Notes under the pieces: generated by a model
What the model saw: the letters and a program-made list of their open reading frames with translations, nothing else
What the model was told of the DNA's origin: nothing
Databases searched by the model: none
Source: Bacillota bacterium
GTDB lineage: Bacteria; Bacillota; Clostridia; Acetivibrionales; DTU013
NCBI GenBank assembly: GCA_023412665.1
Contig: JAEZCA010000010.1
Coordinates: forward strand, 1-64,000
Reading direction: 5' to 3'
Length of the DNA stretch: 64,000 bases
Part shown: positions 45,101 to 52,853 of the stretch, in pieces
Layout of the letters: every line of letters starts with the position of its first letter
Numbering within the stretch: position 1 is the stretch's first letter
Program-made: the position numbers and the translations under genes

Positions 45101-46393
45101 AAGAGCAACTTTATAAATGAAAGAATCGGACTCACTGTATCTGCTTTCTGTTGATCTGCCTATAATATTGCCATCTATATCCTTAATGCTTATCGTAAAG
45201 TCATCCTTATTCACTTTTTCTGCTCGTAGTTCAATATACGCATACTTATCACCTTCCTGCACAGGAGGGTAACCACCGAGATTAGTCCACAGGCCTTCTA
45301 TCACAACACCGTCAACGATCTCAATAACATTGTCATATGTAGCTACGTCTATGCCATCAACAGCAATCTTTATACCATATAAACCCGTATTCCATTCATT
45401 GGCCCGGTAAATCCTGCCGTTGAAGCTCTGGTAATTTGTCTTAATGTTATGATACTGCCCAAATACTGCATTATATTCGTTATCAATTCCATTTTCTAAA
45501 TAAGTGGAAACAGGGTTAAGCTCGTTAAGGCTCTTGCCAACTACAATACCATTACTATCGATCAATTTAAGTTCAACATTTTTATTTGATACATCTTCCA
45601 TATAGGGTGTTTTCACGCTTAAATATGAATCCATTGCATTTATGCTTAGATACTTGTCAGTCGCGTATGCAGTTGTATTGTAAGTTTCATTATCCATGTA
45701 TCTGATGGTTACACGTTCTGATTGGTACAAATAAACCTTTTCACTGCCATTTAATTTCCATATGGTTATATAAAAATCCTTTGTGTCTGCACCATCCATT
45801 AAAGAATAGGTATCCTTAATACTAAGATAGTATGTTCCCTTGTCACAGGTTTTGCCTTCATTAGCAAAGTTAGTTAGCGTGTAATTTTCTCCATTGGAAC
45901 TCTGGACATCTTCTGTTTCACAAAAACTTACACCAATGTTGCCTCCTTCCGGTATGTTGCCGCTTATTATGGTATAAAACGGATATATTCTTCCTGTTTC
46001 ACCATTAGGAATGAACTTTTGATATATATCAGCGGTAATCATCTTAATATCATTGTATTTACCGTCAAGCCGCTTCATTTTTGTTTCAACACTCCGTGGT
46101 TGACTGTTGTTAGGCTCTGCTGATCCAAAAGTACGCATCTGTGCAGTTACCGGATCACTGTTTTTTACCACTATCTGTGACGCATCCGGCATACTGCCAT
46201 CAAACGTAAGTGGGACAGTGATGCTGTTCCTATTGTCCGGGACAGCACTTTGATCTTTTTGTTCCTGTGATAATGGGGTCTCCTGGTTCTCCGGCATTCC
46301 GCTTATAGCCATAGCCGGAAAAACCGATACAGAAAGCATCAGTAAAGCAATAGCTAATGATAATAGTTTTTTAGCAAGTTTATAATTTTTCAC
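39119..46393 (-). CDS. Giant S-layer-homology surface protein with Ig-like domains
   Basis: 2424 residues. A signal peptide (1-29, cut after AMA) is followed by a long beta-rich region (about 30-900) without a family I know. Then come bacterial Ig-like (Big2) domains at about 905-985 and 1114-1195, each with ATxxATVD-type and GTAVITATTEDGG motifs. Next are carboxypeptidase-regulatory-like repeats (about 1200-1560, for example YTDADGKFNIAGLTIGSYKV). Further beta domains and a third Big2 domain (about 1961-2040) follow. A Gly-rich hinge (near 2050) leads to three SLH domains (about 2234-2424, FTDVPGWAADYV, FTDVDSGAFYAGAV, NATRAEIAKIL) that bind cell-wall polysaccharide. The start is a GTG with GGAG 8 bases upstream. 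It lies between the MBL-fold gene and hisS. Likely role: cell-surface structure or adhesion. Confidence 0.93.
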   Translation of the reverse strand: MKNYKLAKKLLSLAIALLMLSVSVFPAMAISGMPENQETPLSQEQKDQSAVPDNRNSITVPLTFDGSMPDASQIVVKNSDPVTAQMRTFGSAEPNNSQPRSVETKMKRLDGKYNDIKMITADIYQKFIPNGETGRIYPFYTIISGNIPEGGNIGVSFCETEDVQSSNGENYTLTNFANEGKTCDKGTYYLSIKDTYSLMDGADTKDFYITIWKLNGSEKVYLYQSERVTIRYMDNETYNTTAYATDKYLSINAMDSYLSVKTPYMEDVSNKNVELKLIDSNGIVVGKSLNELNPVSTYLENGIDNEYNAVFGQYHNIKTNYQSFNGRIYRANEWNTGLYGIKIAVDGIDVATYDNVIEIVDGVVIEGLWTNLGGYPPVQEGDKYAYIELRAEKVNKDDFTISIKDIDGNIIGRSTESRYSESDSFIYKVALDGNNTFLENNEYFIECVSDKPLYYNSDDQRMYVSEEWFDVYDLVQKGDKAEFTLRAVNPPEGTVTAELIRRSSGEEVSISSKLCNFEEVTTLRFDDDSGNILSLDAGEYVLSFTYVMDSTPFEDREYFYVYSNNNEQSRKVQYMHNPFFYITDTRIPFDIAISKQAYNITESTQFDVILKDKAGNIIGTADDNMVVSDTIITNWNNKEKIDSKKLSGTISVNEGIALEEGLYSIIVVVGGKDEIKNSISCITSEKIYAISSYPAFEIGDSGISIDGYVYMLKKDKPYDVNKFSYSVTDLMGNPVSVSKPSVEHYDYDYSYQDYYEIDSAVNSSIPAAYYRLSLQYDGKDIYDIDKPSDTILEGYSSIDVIPVQTELSSWYGYDTGIYGAEFSGKMNNADIVTALIYDPDNKVVFSPIKTIALTRSIEITNLYALTSNDLIGLEADKEYLVVILLNGNFMSSYESILAARDEKIIPVTGIGLFYDSIDLKVDESKQLETVITPANATNKKVAWSSSNTAIATVDSNGNITGIGPGTAVITATTEDGGIKISCNVKVSANVATLTIDKLTYGDEAATVITAAGSVYNVDGAKYPLDKSIPLRLTLNGTRYNAAKDYDYAISINNQVPFKSGSYKGADLLNGLTLDLVRDSKQADGNYIYKVVITEGTTQVASLSFTLAISGTPIPVNGVSINKETVKIEAGQTSTLRATITPSNATNKKVTWTSSDPMVAAVDPQTGAVTAVGAGGAVITATTEDGGKTDTCIVDVTIGVAGTLKYGSEPARGVWVSLFRDNDYMAGKYTDADGKFNIAGLTIGSYKVQAYSGDKKYISLNQQFDVEKNDTSITGVNGFFSIYNNTTDLTIKVDKKSEGGAIGSPYQVGVYNYEAGVSEWVSDDGSSDTIVFEDIPYLEGGTEYYVYLCTGQELGYYYDSRVITANSAPATCNFEVPVTYSIKGSVRDNFDMPVIYTSVTADNGAESRWVYTDQAGNFTIFGLYNDDYTVSIDDYRYATTSAAVTVSGPDTMPVNLVVQKGMTLTGRAHKDGIPANKAYVYLTDGSGNWVANGYSTGSDGFAFEGAIKAAGTYKLHLSSVYDGRAYQNFVSEPVDITVTNEDIAKGRMRVDVAYSNPVSKSQIFTGSGNNITTDIGVVHSGSNVNLVVKYKNNGNTPVDAEFTAELPNGVTVADSNKFSISGLQAGKSGQQTIGLLIGDSADNYLNISVKVKMDGLVFDFGTAGLEVANITINAPGAVKPVDKVKVYGEATAGSTITVKNAVTGEVLGSAVPNGRWYSAELRSLPEGTYDIVAEAVNGTVTAKSSIIRIESKANQITINKVIVDSYNSSDLPVNGVVGVRAFTAWVGSDLNGHDIDLAVLFDNNDSISNVTYHFSDMSFTATRGSNGYWKVILTGWSGGGLKTITATVNTTDGRTLTYIIAEVTILIDPSGIVKDAETGEGLAGVTMICEVLNGSTWEQWNAELYGQINPQITDANGNYGWMVPAGTYRVRAFKEGYGADMKDNIVIPPVRTDVDFELTPSVLVSGIELDKSSASVTEGGNITITATVTPSDAVNAGNIKWTSSNTSVATVNNGVVSGVSEGTAVISAKAGSKTAKCTVTVNKGSSGTDNGGGDSGGGGGGGGLIPAGPVGPVIEVLPANTNPEVKADSTGKASVGKDMLENVEKLTVKAEVEMIFDKTAVGILKNSKADLEISVTKADTSKLSAEARKLVGNRPAYEFNIKADGKAITDMGGGLVSIKIPYTLKADEDPDAIVIYSIGADGKASIISGGIYDPQTKSVTFKTSHFSVYAIGYNKKEFTDVPGWAADYVSFLAAREITNGKGEGKFGSTDNITRGEFVTLLARIAGVDLSKYSASGFTDVDSGAFYAGAVGWASENGITKGTGDNKFSPKASITRQEMAVMILNFAKAVKFELPKINDKAQFADNDKISSYAVEAAYALQQAGIIEGRTSVDAAGKAGRFFAPKDNATRAEIAKILTLVIKGMAK

Positions 46394-46681
46394 GATGTCA
46401 TCTCCTATATATAATTTAAAACTAATGTTTTTTAAATGTTGTTTGATGTGTTTGTAGGAATATCATCATAATTATCAGATAAGATTATGTTAAAATGTCA
46501 CCACCTTCTGCAGTATTTGATACTATGTGACAGTATTTACTATATTGTTATGTCTATTTTTTTGTAAATATTTGTTTAATTGAGAAGTATTTTATCATTT
46601 AGATATGCAATTAGCAATATAAATATGGAATAATCTATGAATTACTACGAAAGTTTTATAAGTGAAAAGTTATTAATATTA

Positions 46682-47374
46682 TCACAGCCACGGATTGTTC
46701 TTTCTCTCAAAATCGATCGTCGTCGAAGGCCCGTGCCCGGGATATACTTTAAGCGCACCGTCCAGCTTCATCAGCCGTCTAAGTGACGCTATGATTTTCC
46801 CTTGGTCACCTGCTCCAAGGTCTGTCCTTCCTATACTCATTCTGAACAACGTATCCCCGGTAAAAATACAGCCTTTACCCAAGCCTCCGCCTTCATCCTC
46901 TTCCTGCCTGCCATAATTGCTGATTTGACTCATGCTGCCTTCATCATCCGTGCCATCCTTTGCCAGAATGCACATACCACCCGGAGTATGGCCCGGTGTA
47001 TGAATAATACTGAGTTTGGCTTTCCCAAGCTCAAGTATATCGCCATCCCTGACTAAAGTATCAGCCATGCTAAAGGTCCGGCTGCGGCCAAACAGGGCTG
47101 AGCCATTCAACATTTGATCTCCAAGCAGCGGCGCGTCATCCTCATGCACCACAGTTTTGCCGCCAAGAGTACTTCGCAGATTATCGACCTCTGCAATATG
47201 GTCGATATGGGCATGTGTCAATATAATATATTTCAGTTTTAAAGCATGCTCGACAAGAATCCGTGCGATATCTTCAACATCCGCGCCGGGATCTATAACT
47301 GCCGCTTCACCGTTGTCACCGAGTATATAACAGTTGGAGTCGAACATGCCAGTCAATATCGCTTTTAAAATCAT
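46682..47374 (-). CDS. MBL-fold metallo-hydrolase (hydroxyacylglutathione hydrolase-like)
   Basis: A 230-residue metallo-beta-lactamase-fold hydrolase of the glyoxalase II-like group. The dinuclear zinc motif THAHIDH (His54, His56, Asp58, His59), HTPGHTPGGMCI and YPGHGPSTTI are intact. About 15 extra residues (SMSQISNYGRQEEDEGGG) near 150-165 form an acidic insertion compared with usual 205-210-residue members. GAGG precedes the ATG. It lies after relA as in other clostridia. The substrate is unknown. Confidence 0.9.
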   Translation of the reverse strand: MILKAILTGMFDSNCYILGDNGEAAVIDPGADVEDIARILVEHALKLKYIILTHAHIDHIAEVDNLRSTLGGKTVVHEDDAPLLGDQMLNGSALFGRSRTFSMADTLVRDGDILELGKAKLSIIHTPGHTPGGMCILAKDGTDDEGSMSQISNYGRQEEDEGGGLGKGCIFTGDTLFRMSIGRTDLGAGDQGKIIASLRRLMKLDGALKVYPGHGPSTTIDFERKNNPWL

Positions 47375-47402
47375 ACTACGTCCTCATATTCCTTATTCTT
47401 TC

Positions 47403-47420
47403 ACGTGCTCAAAAAAACAA
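47403..47420. repeat. Inverted partial copy of the 41-bp repeat
   Basis: CACGTGCTCAAAAAAACAAG resembles the reverse complement of the CTTGCRTTTTTGAGCAC part of the tandem repeat at 47514-47650, about 100 bases away, so the two could pair as a long-range stem. Confidence 0.5.
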
Positions 47421-47513
47421 GTAATGGGTTATAACAGGGGCAAAAACCAGGTGTTCTCTAGCCTTTTTTCACGAATAGTTAACATAATCGAAAATTAATC
47501 CATGTTATTGACC

Positions 47514-47650
47514 CCTAAACTTGCATTTTTGAGCACCCAAGGGCTGCGTGGCAGCCTAAACTTGCGTTTTTGAGCACCCGGGGCCTGCGTGGCAGCCTAA
47601 ACTTGCGTTTTTGAGCACCCGAGGGCTGCGTGGCAGCCTAACCTTGCGCT
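47514..47650. repeat. 41-bp tandem repeat, 3.3 copies, between relA and the MBL gene
   Basis: Units start at 47514, 47555, 47596 and (partial) 47637. Each contains CCTAAACTTGC, TTTTTGAGCACCC and a small stem-loop GGCTGC-GTG-GCAGCC (one arm mutated in unit 2). It ends 22 bases before the relA stop codon side. Not CRISPR: no spacers. Confidence 0.9.
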
Positions 47651-47671
47651 GCTCCATATTCCATGCCTCAA

Positions 47672-49873
47672 CTACCCCTTGCTTCGGGTCACTTCAAACA
47701 CTCCATCCACCTTGCGCAGCTTCTTGATTATTTTCTCAAGCTGCTCGGTATCCGTTATCTCCAGTGTCAGGCCGATCAGTGCGATCTGATCCCGCGTCGT
47801 CCTGGCATTCATCGCCTTAAGCGGTATCTTCGCCTCGCCGATGGCGTTGGTCACCTCCATCAGCAGCTGGGTCCTGTCATTGGCCATGACAGTGATATCA
47901 GCCTTGTAGGCCGCATTGCTGGCAGTGTACCATTTCACCTCAATGAGCCGTTCTTTCTCCCCACCGGTGCTGTTGACAACATTGACACAGTCGCTCCTGT
48001 GAACCGATACCCCGCGGCCCCGTGTGATATATCCGATAATATCGTCGCCCGGAACCGGGTTGCAGCACCTTGACAGCCTGACCAGGCAGTTGGCGATGCC
48101 CTTGACAATGACTCCGTTCTCGGGGACCTTACCTTTCTTCTTATCTTTCTCCTTATCCTTCTCCTGCTTTAGCAGCTGCTCCTGCTCCAGCTCTTCCCGA
48201 AGCTCCTCGGGCTTCAGTGTTTTCCTGTATTCCTCCCTCAGCCTGGTAACGATCTTGCTGGCGCCGATGCCGCCATAGCCCACCGCAGAGAACATATCCT
48301 CGAGGGAATTGAAATTGTACTTCTTAAACACGATCTCGATCCACTCGTTTTTGAACAGCTGGTTGTACAAAAGTCCCTGCTTCTTCAGCTCACGGTCGAT
48401 GGACTCCCTGCCCCTCAAAATATTCTCTTCTCTGTTCTCCTTTTTAAACCACTGGTTGATCTTGTTCCTCGCCTGGGAGCTCTTGACAATCTTCAGCCAG
48501 TCCCGGCTTGGCCCGTGAACATTTGAGGAAGTGAGCACCTCAACGATATCGCCGTTTTTCAATACATAATTCAGCTTGACGATTTCTCCGTTCACCCTTG
48601 CACCCATCATTTTATTGCCGACAGCGCTATGTATCGCGTATGCAAAATCTATCGGGTTAGAACCAATGGGCAGATTAACCACGTCCCCCTTGGGAGTGAA
48701 AACGAAAACCTCATCCGCAAACAGGTCAACCTTTACTGTCTCAACGAATTCATTTGCGTCGCTGGCCTCCTTCTGCCACTCCAGCATCTGCCGCAGCCAT
48801 GCCAGCTTGTTATCCAGCTCGCTCCTGCCCGAGGCCGCACCCTCCTTATACCTCCAGTGAGCCGCGATACCGACCTCGGCCACCTTGTGCATATCCCAGG
48901 TCCTGATCTGAACCTCAAACGGATGTCCGTCATGGCCGATCAGCGTAGTATGCAGTGACTGGTACATGTTCGGCTTGGGCATGGCGATATAATCCTTGAA
49001 CCTGCCCGGCATTGGCTTATAAAGCTCATGGACAAGCCCCAGCACTGCATAGCAGTCCTTTACGGAGTTGACTATAACGCGCACCGCGAAGAGATCATAT
49101 ATTTGATCAAGGGTCTTATTCTGCGACTGCATTTTTCGATAAATACTGTAGAAGTGCTTTGGACGGCCATCGATTTGTGTCTCTATACTAAGTTCTGTCG
49201 TTTTTTCTATTATCTCAGCAATAATACTGGAAATGTACGCTTCGCGCTCCTTGCGTTTTTTTGCTATTTTTTCGACCAGATCGTAATATTCCTTTGGATG
49301 CAGGTACCGCAGACAGCTGTCCTCCAGCTCCCACTTCACCTTTGAAATACCGAGCCTGTGAGCCAGCGGTGCATATATCTCCAGCGTCTCTCTGGCCTTC
49401 TCGATCTGCTTTTCATGAGGCATGTACTTCAGCGTACTCATATTATGCTGACGGTCAGCCAGCTTTATCAGAATGACACGAATATCCTTGGCCATAGCAA
49501 GGAACATTTTTCTCAGGTTTTCAGCCTGCTGCTCCTCCTTGGTGGTGTATGGGATCTTATCCAGTTTTGTGACACCATCTACAAGCATAGCAGTTTCTTC
49601 GCCAAACTGTTCTTTAATGTCCTCATATGTGCAGTTGGTATCTTCCACGGTATCATGCAGAAGTCCGGCCATGATCGCAGTACAGTCCAGCTCCAGATCC
49701 GCCAGGATATGTGCTACCTCTATCGGATGGATAATATACGGCTCGCCCGACTCTCTGAGCTGGCCCTCATGCGCTTTTTTGGCCATAGCATAAGCCTTGT
49801 CCAGCAGAGTCGTGTCACAGCCAGGAATATATTGTTTTATTTTGCTGATCAGCTTATTATACCGGTTGTCCAT
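47672..49873 (-). CDS. relA: Bifunctional (p)ppGpp synthetase/hydrolase (RSH)
   Basis: Makes and degrades the stringent-response alarmone (p)ppGpp. The 733 residues show the HD hydrolase domain (IIHPIEVAHIL, LLHDTVEDT, about 25-180) and the synthetase domain (YDLFAVRVIV, GRFKDYIAMPKPNMYQSLHTT, about 230-350). A TGS domain (FTPKGDVVNLPIGSNPIDFAYAIH), a conserved Cys region (LSRCCNPVPGDDIIGYITRGRG) and a C-terminal ACT domain follow. A Lys/Glu-rich stretch (EQEQLLKQEKDKEKDKKKGK) precedes the Cys region. GGAGG lies 5 bases before the ATG. It follows apt by 21 bases, the usual recJ-apt-relA order. Confidence 0.98.
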   Translation of the reverse strand: MDNRYNKLISKIKQYIPGCDTTLLDKAYAMAKKAHEGQLRESGEPYIIHPIEVAHILADLELDCTAIMAGLLHDTVEDTNCTYEDIKEQFGEETAMLVDGVTKLDKIPYTTKEEQQAENLRKMFLAMAKDIRVILIKLADRQHNMSTLKYMPHEKQIEKARETLEIYAPLAHRLGISKVKWELEDSCLRYLHPKEYYDLVEKIAKKRKEREAYISSIIAEIIEKTTELSIETQIDGRPKHFYSIYRKMQSQNKTLDQIYDLFAVRVIVNSVKDCYAVLGLVHELYKPMPGRFKDYIAMPKPNMYQSLHTTLIGHDGHPFEVQIRTWDMHKVAEVGIAAHWRYKEGAASGRSELDNKLAWLRQMLEWQKEASDANEFVETVKVDLFADEVFVFTPKGDVVNLPIGSNPIDFAYAIHSAVGNKMMGARVNGEIVKLNYVLKNGDIVEVLTSSNVHGPSRDWLKIVKSSQARNKINQWFKKENREENILRGRESIDRELKKQGLLYNQLFKNEWIEIVFKKYNFNSLEDMFSAVGYGGIGASKIVTRLREEYRKTLKPEELREELEQEQLLKQEKDKEKDKKKGKVPENGVIVKGIANCLVRLSRCCNPVPGDDIIGYITRGRGVSVHRSDCVNVVNSTGGEKERLIEVKWYTASNAAYKADITVMANDRTQLLMEVTNAIGEAKIPLKAMNARTTRDQIALIGLTLEITDTEQLEKIIKKLRKVDGVFEVTRSKG

Positions 49874-49894
49874 CCATTCCTCCGATAAACAAAA

Positions 49895-50410
49895 CTAGAA
49901 CTCAACTATCGATCTGACCTCATAACCCTTCAGCTTTTGCCTGCCGTTCAAAAAGCCCAGTTCAATAAAGAAAACCAGTCCTGCGACCTCGCCGCCAAGC
50001 TTCTCTATCAGCTTGATATTTGACTCGGTAGTGCCTCCTGTGGCCAGAAGGTCATCCACTATCACGACTCTTTGTCCGGGCTTGATAGCATCCTCATGTA
50101 TCTCCAGCTCGTCAGTGCCATATTCAAGCTGATACTCTATGCCCACGGTCTTGTATGGGAGCTTTCCCTTTTTCCTGATCGGCACAAACCCTTTATTCAT
50201 AGCGTAGGCCAACGGAGCTCCGAATATGAAGCCTCTCGACTCAGGCCCGACTATGAGGTCGAAATCCCCCAGTTCGCCTATTAGCCTCTTCATTTCATCC
50301 ACACTCTGCCTAAGTGCTTCAGAGTCCTGCAAAACAGTAGTTATATCGATAAAATCGATGCCCTTCTTTGGAAAATCCGGTACGTGTCTGAGTTTTTCCT
50401 TAAGATCCAT
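49895..50410 (-). CDS. apt: Adenine phosphoribosyltransferase
   Basis: Salvages adenine to AMP with PRPP. The 171 residues match the family length, with RHVPDFPKKGIDFIDITTVL, GPESRGFIFGAPLAY and the PRPP loop VVIVDDLLATGGT. GGGAGGG lies upstream of the ATG. It lies between recJ and relA and is probably cotranscribed with them. Confidence 0.98.
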   Translation of the reverse strand: MDLKEKLRHVPDFPKKGIDFIDITTVLQDSEALRQSVDEMKRLIGELGDFDLIVGPESRGFIFGAPLAYAMNKGFVPIRKKGKLPYKTVGIEYQLEYGTDELEIHEDAIKPGQRVVIVDDLLATGGTTESNIKLIEKLGGEVAGLVFFIELGFLNGRQKLKGYEVRSIVEF

Positions 50411-50457
50411 GTGAACTCCCTCCCGGCCAATTTATCATGCTTCTCTTCAATTATACT

Positions 50458-50577
50458 TTCACTATCCATACTAGTCTAAACAATTTTTATTGCTCTGACG
50501 CCCTGTGTACAGCTTTATTGTCACTATCCATGCTGCCTGAAACAATTTCTGGCGCTCTGAAGACCTGTGTACAGCTT
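50458..50577. repeat. 62-bp direct repeat over the recJ 3' end
   Basis: Two diverged copies with period 62: ACTATCCAT at 50461 and 50523, ending in CCTGTGTACAGCTT. The right copy encodes the last 17 residues of RecJ; the left copy lies beyond the stop and is decayed. Confidence 0.8.
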
Positions 50578-52710
50578 CGACGACTCCAACTCCACATTTA
50601 CAGCCGACTCAGCCGTTTTTACCGCTATACTCTTTATTCCTGCTTTCGTAATAGCAAGCAGTCCCAGCTCTTCAAATATTTCAAACGATCTCTTCAATTT
50701 AAAAATGTTCATTTCAATACTGCACTTTTCTGACATCTGTGCGCTTAATTCATACAGATCATCAACAGCAAATCCGCCGTCTGACGCCTTTGCCCTGGAC
50801 CTGACATATCTGTAAACCACCTCAAGCTCAGGCCTCTCAGGTATCAGCTCGGATAGGCCTATTCTGTATGAGCCATTCAAGCTGTTCATGATTTGTGCAA
50901 TAATATTATTATAGTCATTAGGTATATTAAAAACAATATTTTTGTCGAGATTAGTAAAAACGCAGGGCTTAATGTCCCTAATGTTAAGCTGAAGTCTTTC
51001 ATTTCCATTCCAGACATTTATGTCAGGAGTGAAAACCACATCTATGGCGTCGCACACATTGTACTGCTCAGCCAGCGCACCAAAGCCGAAGCCTATAGCC
51101 TCAACACAGAAGCTGGCATCACAGAGCTTCAGCTTTAGATGCTTACCACCGCTCAGAGTCTTCTTGTCAGCTATCCGCAGGGCAACATACCCAAAGCTGG
51201 GATTGGGATTTGCCTCGCCAAAGGGAGCCATTTGAGCAATTTCCCTGACACTCTCCAGTGTGATATCACCCCGCCCCACAAAAGCATCCACCCTCTGGCA
51301 CGGCAGCATATCTGCATCAGTCAGCACACTGTCGGCATACTCATTTATCCTTTTTCTCAGCTCCCCTATCCTGCTGCTTTGGATTGAAATACCCGCAGCC
51401 ATTTCATGTCCGCCGAACCTGTCCAGCAGATCCTCGCAGGAAGTCAGCGCTTTGAACAGGTTAAAGCATCTGATGCTCCTGGCTGATCCTTTCCCATTGC
51501 CCTCCTCATCCGTAGAAATAACTATGCTCGGCCTGTTATACCGCTCGGTTATCTTTGAAGATACAATGCCAACCACGCCATGGTGCCAGCCCTCACCACA
51601 AACCACCAGCACCTTCTCCCTGTCAGGCTCCAGATTTTTCTCTACATAGCTGACGGCTTCCTCCAGTATTATACTCTCAGTTTCCTGACGCTGCCTGTTC
51701 TCTTCATCAAGCTCTTTGGCAAGCGCCTCTGCCAGCACCCTGTCATCTGTCGTAAACAACCTGACACCACGCTCAGCACTGCCAAGCCGACCGGCAGCAT
51801 TGACTCTTGGAGCCAATCCGAAGGCTGCGCTGAAGGATGTGATCTCCTTGTTGCCATATCCTGCCGCCTTAATCAGGGCAGCCATGCCCTGGTTCTGCGT
51901 CATTTGCATAGCCTTCAGCCCCAGGCTGGCAATTATCCTGTTCTCACCCTGCAGCGGCACAATGTCGGCTATTGTCCCAAGCCCTGCGAGATCGATATAT
52001 TTGAGGTAATCATTCTCTCCATTGCCAGCGATCCGTATAGTTTCACTGCCTTCCCTGATGCAAATAGCCTGCGCCAGCTTAAACGCCACACCTGCTCCGC
52101 AAAGCTCCTTGAACGGATAGCCGCAGCCGGGCTTGTGGGGGTTCATCACTGCCACAGCCTCCGGCAAAGCTTCCTTGCATTCATGATGGTCCGTCACTAT
52201 GACATCGATACCCGACTCCATCAAAAACCGGACTTCGTCAACTGATGTTATGCCGCAGTCCACGGTTATGACCAGCGATGGTCCAAGCTGCCTGACCTTC
52301 TCCGCGCTGGGCATCGTCAGGCCATAGCCGTCCTCCATCCTATCCGGAATAAAATACCTCACGCTGGCCCCCCGCGATCCAAGAAAATTATATAAAATTG
52401 AAGTGGCAGTCACGCCATCCACATCATAATCACCATATACCAGTATATCCTCCCGGACGCCTACAGCCTGAAGGATTCTGGACACTGCCTGTTCCATGCC
52501 GTCCATCAAAAAAGGATCATGCATGTGCGATACATCAGGCTTTAAAAAGCTCCTGACATATTCTATGCCCGCGCCGTCTTCTTCGGTGCCGGCTGTGATG
52601 CCCCGGCTCACAAAAACCTTTGCAGTCAGTCTGGAAATGCCGGCGCCTTCGGCCAGCCTGTCCACTTCCCTCTCATCAATATCCTTATACGCCCAAACCC
52701 TCTGCAGCAC
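50524..52710 (-). CDS. recJ: Single-stranded-DNA-specific exonuclease RecJ
   Basis: 5'-3' exonuclease of recombination and repair. DHH motifs are intact: DYDVDGVTATSIL, ITVDCGITS, VTDHHECKEALPEAVAVMNPH, LCGAGVAFKLAQ, then DHHA1 (GWHHGVVGIVSSKITERYNRPSIV) and FGGHEMAAG. The frame opens at a TTG (52746), but those first codons lie in a REP-like repeat copy. GTG at 52710 gives the usual RecJ N-terminus (VLQRVWAYKD) and has AAAGGAG about 11 bases upstream. I prefer it; the first 12 residues are uncertain. A 13-codon upstream ORF with a good GGAGG ends just before. From 52710 the product is 728 residues. Confidence 0.95.
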   Translation of the reverse strand: MLQRVWAYKDIDEREVDRLAEGAGISRLTAKVFVSRGITAGTEEDGAGIEYVRSFLKPDVSHMHDPFLMDGMEQAVSRILQAVGVREDILVYGDYDVDGVTATSILYNFLGSRGASVRYFIPDRMEDGYGLTMPSAEKVRQLGPSLVITVDCGITSVDEVRFLMESGIDVIVTDHHECKEALPEAVAVMNPHKPGCGYPFKELCGAGVAFKLAQAICIREGSETIRIAGNGENDYLKYIDLAGLGTIADIVPLQGENRIIASLGLKAMQMTQNQGMAALIKAAGYGNKEITSFSAAFGLAPRVNAAGRLGSAERGVRLFTTDDRVLAEALAKELDEENRQRQETESIILEEAVSYVEKNLEPDREKVLVVCGEGWHHGVVGIVSSKITERYNRPSIVISTDEEGNGKGSARSIRCFNLFKALTSCEDLLDRFGGHEMAAGISIQSSRIGELRKRINEYADSVLTDADMLPCQRVDAFVGRGDITLESVREIAQMAPFGEANPNPSFGYVALRIADKKTLSGGKHLKLKLCDASFCVEAIGFGFGALAEQYNVCDAIDVVFTPDINVWNGNERLQLNIRDIKPCVFTNLDKNIVFNIPNDYNNIIAQIMNSLNGSYRIGLSELIPERPELEVVYRYVRSRAKASDGGFAVDDLYELSAQMSEKCSIEMNIFKLKRSFEIFEELGLLAITKAGIKSIAVKTAESAVNVELESSKLYTGLQSARNCFRQHG

Positions 52711-52738
52711 TTCTCCGACCACTCCTTTCAGAAAGCAA

Positions 52739-52767
52739 GGAAGCAAATGAAGCGTCTCCCTGCTTCC
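52739..52767. repeat. REP-like stem-loop copy at the recJ 5' end
   Basis: Twenty-nine bases with arms GGAAGCA and TGCTTCC. On the minus strand the core GGGAGACGCTTCATT differs at only a few positions from CGGGGACGGTTCCTT in the lepB copies. Same length as those copies (35289-35317). Confidence 0.75.
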
Positions 52768-52813
52768 ATATATACCCTGCTTCCTCCTTCACGCTAAAAC
52801 ACATTTGAATATG

Positions 52814-52840
52814 AAAAAAGCTCGACTTTCATCGAGCTTT
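52814..52840 (-). terminator. Rho-independent terminator of rpsU-yqeY
   Basis: Perfect 9-bp stem AAAGCTCGA/TCGAGCTTT with a 6-base loop, followed by a T-run on the minus strand, 14 bases after the yqeY stop. Confidence 0.92.
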
Positions 52841-52853
52841 CTTCATATTATAT

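Noticed and set aside
47514..47650. CRISPR-like array
   Set aside because: Units are head-to-tail without spacers and there are no cas genes.
52711..52746. RecJ start at TTG 52746
   Set aside because: Those codons belong to a repeat copy and the next GTG gives a family-typical N-terminus.
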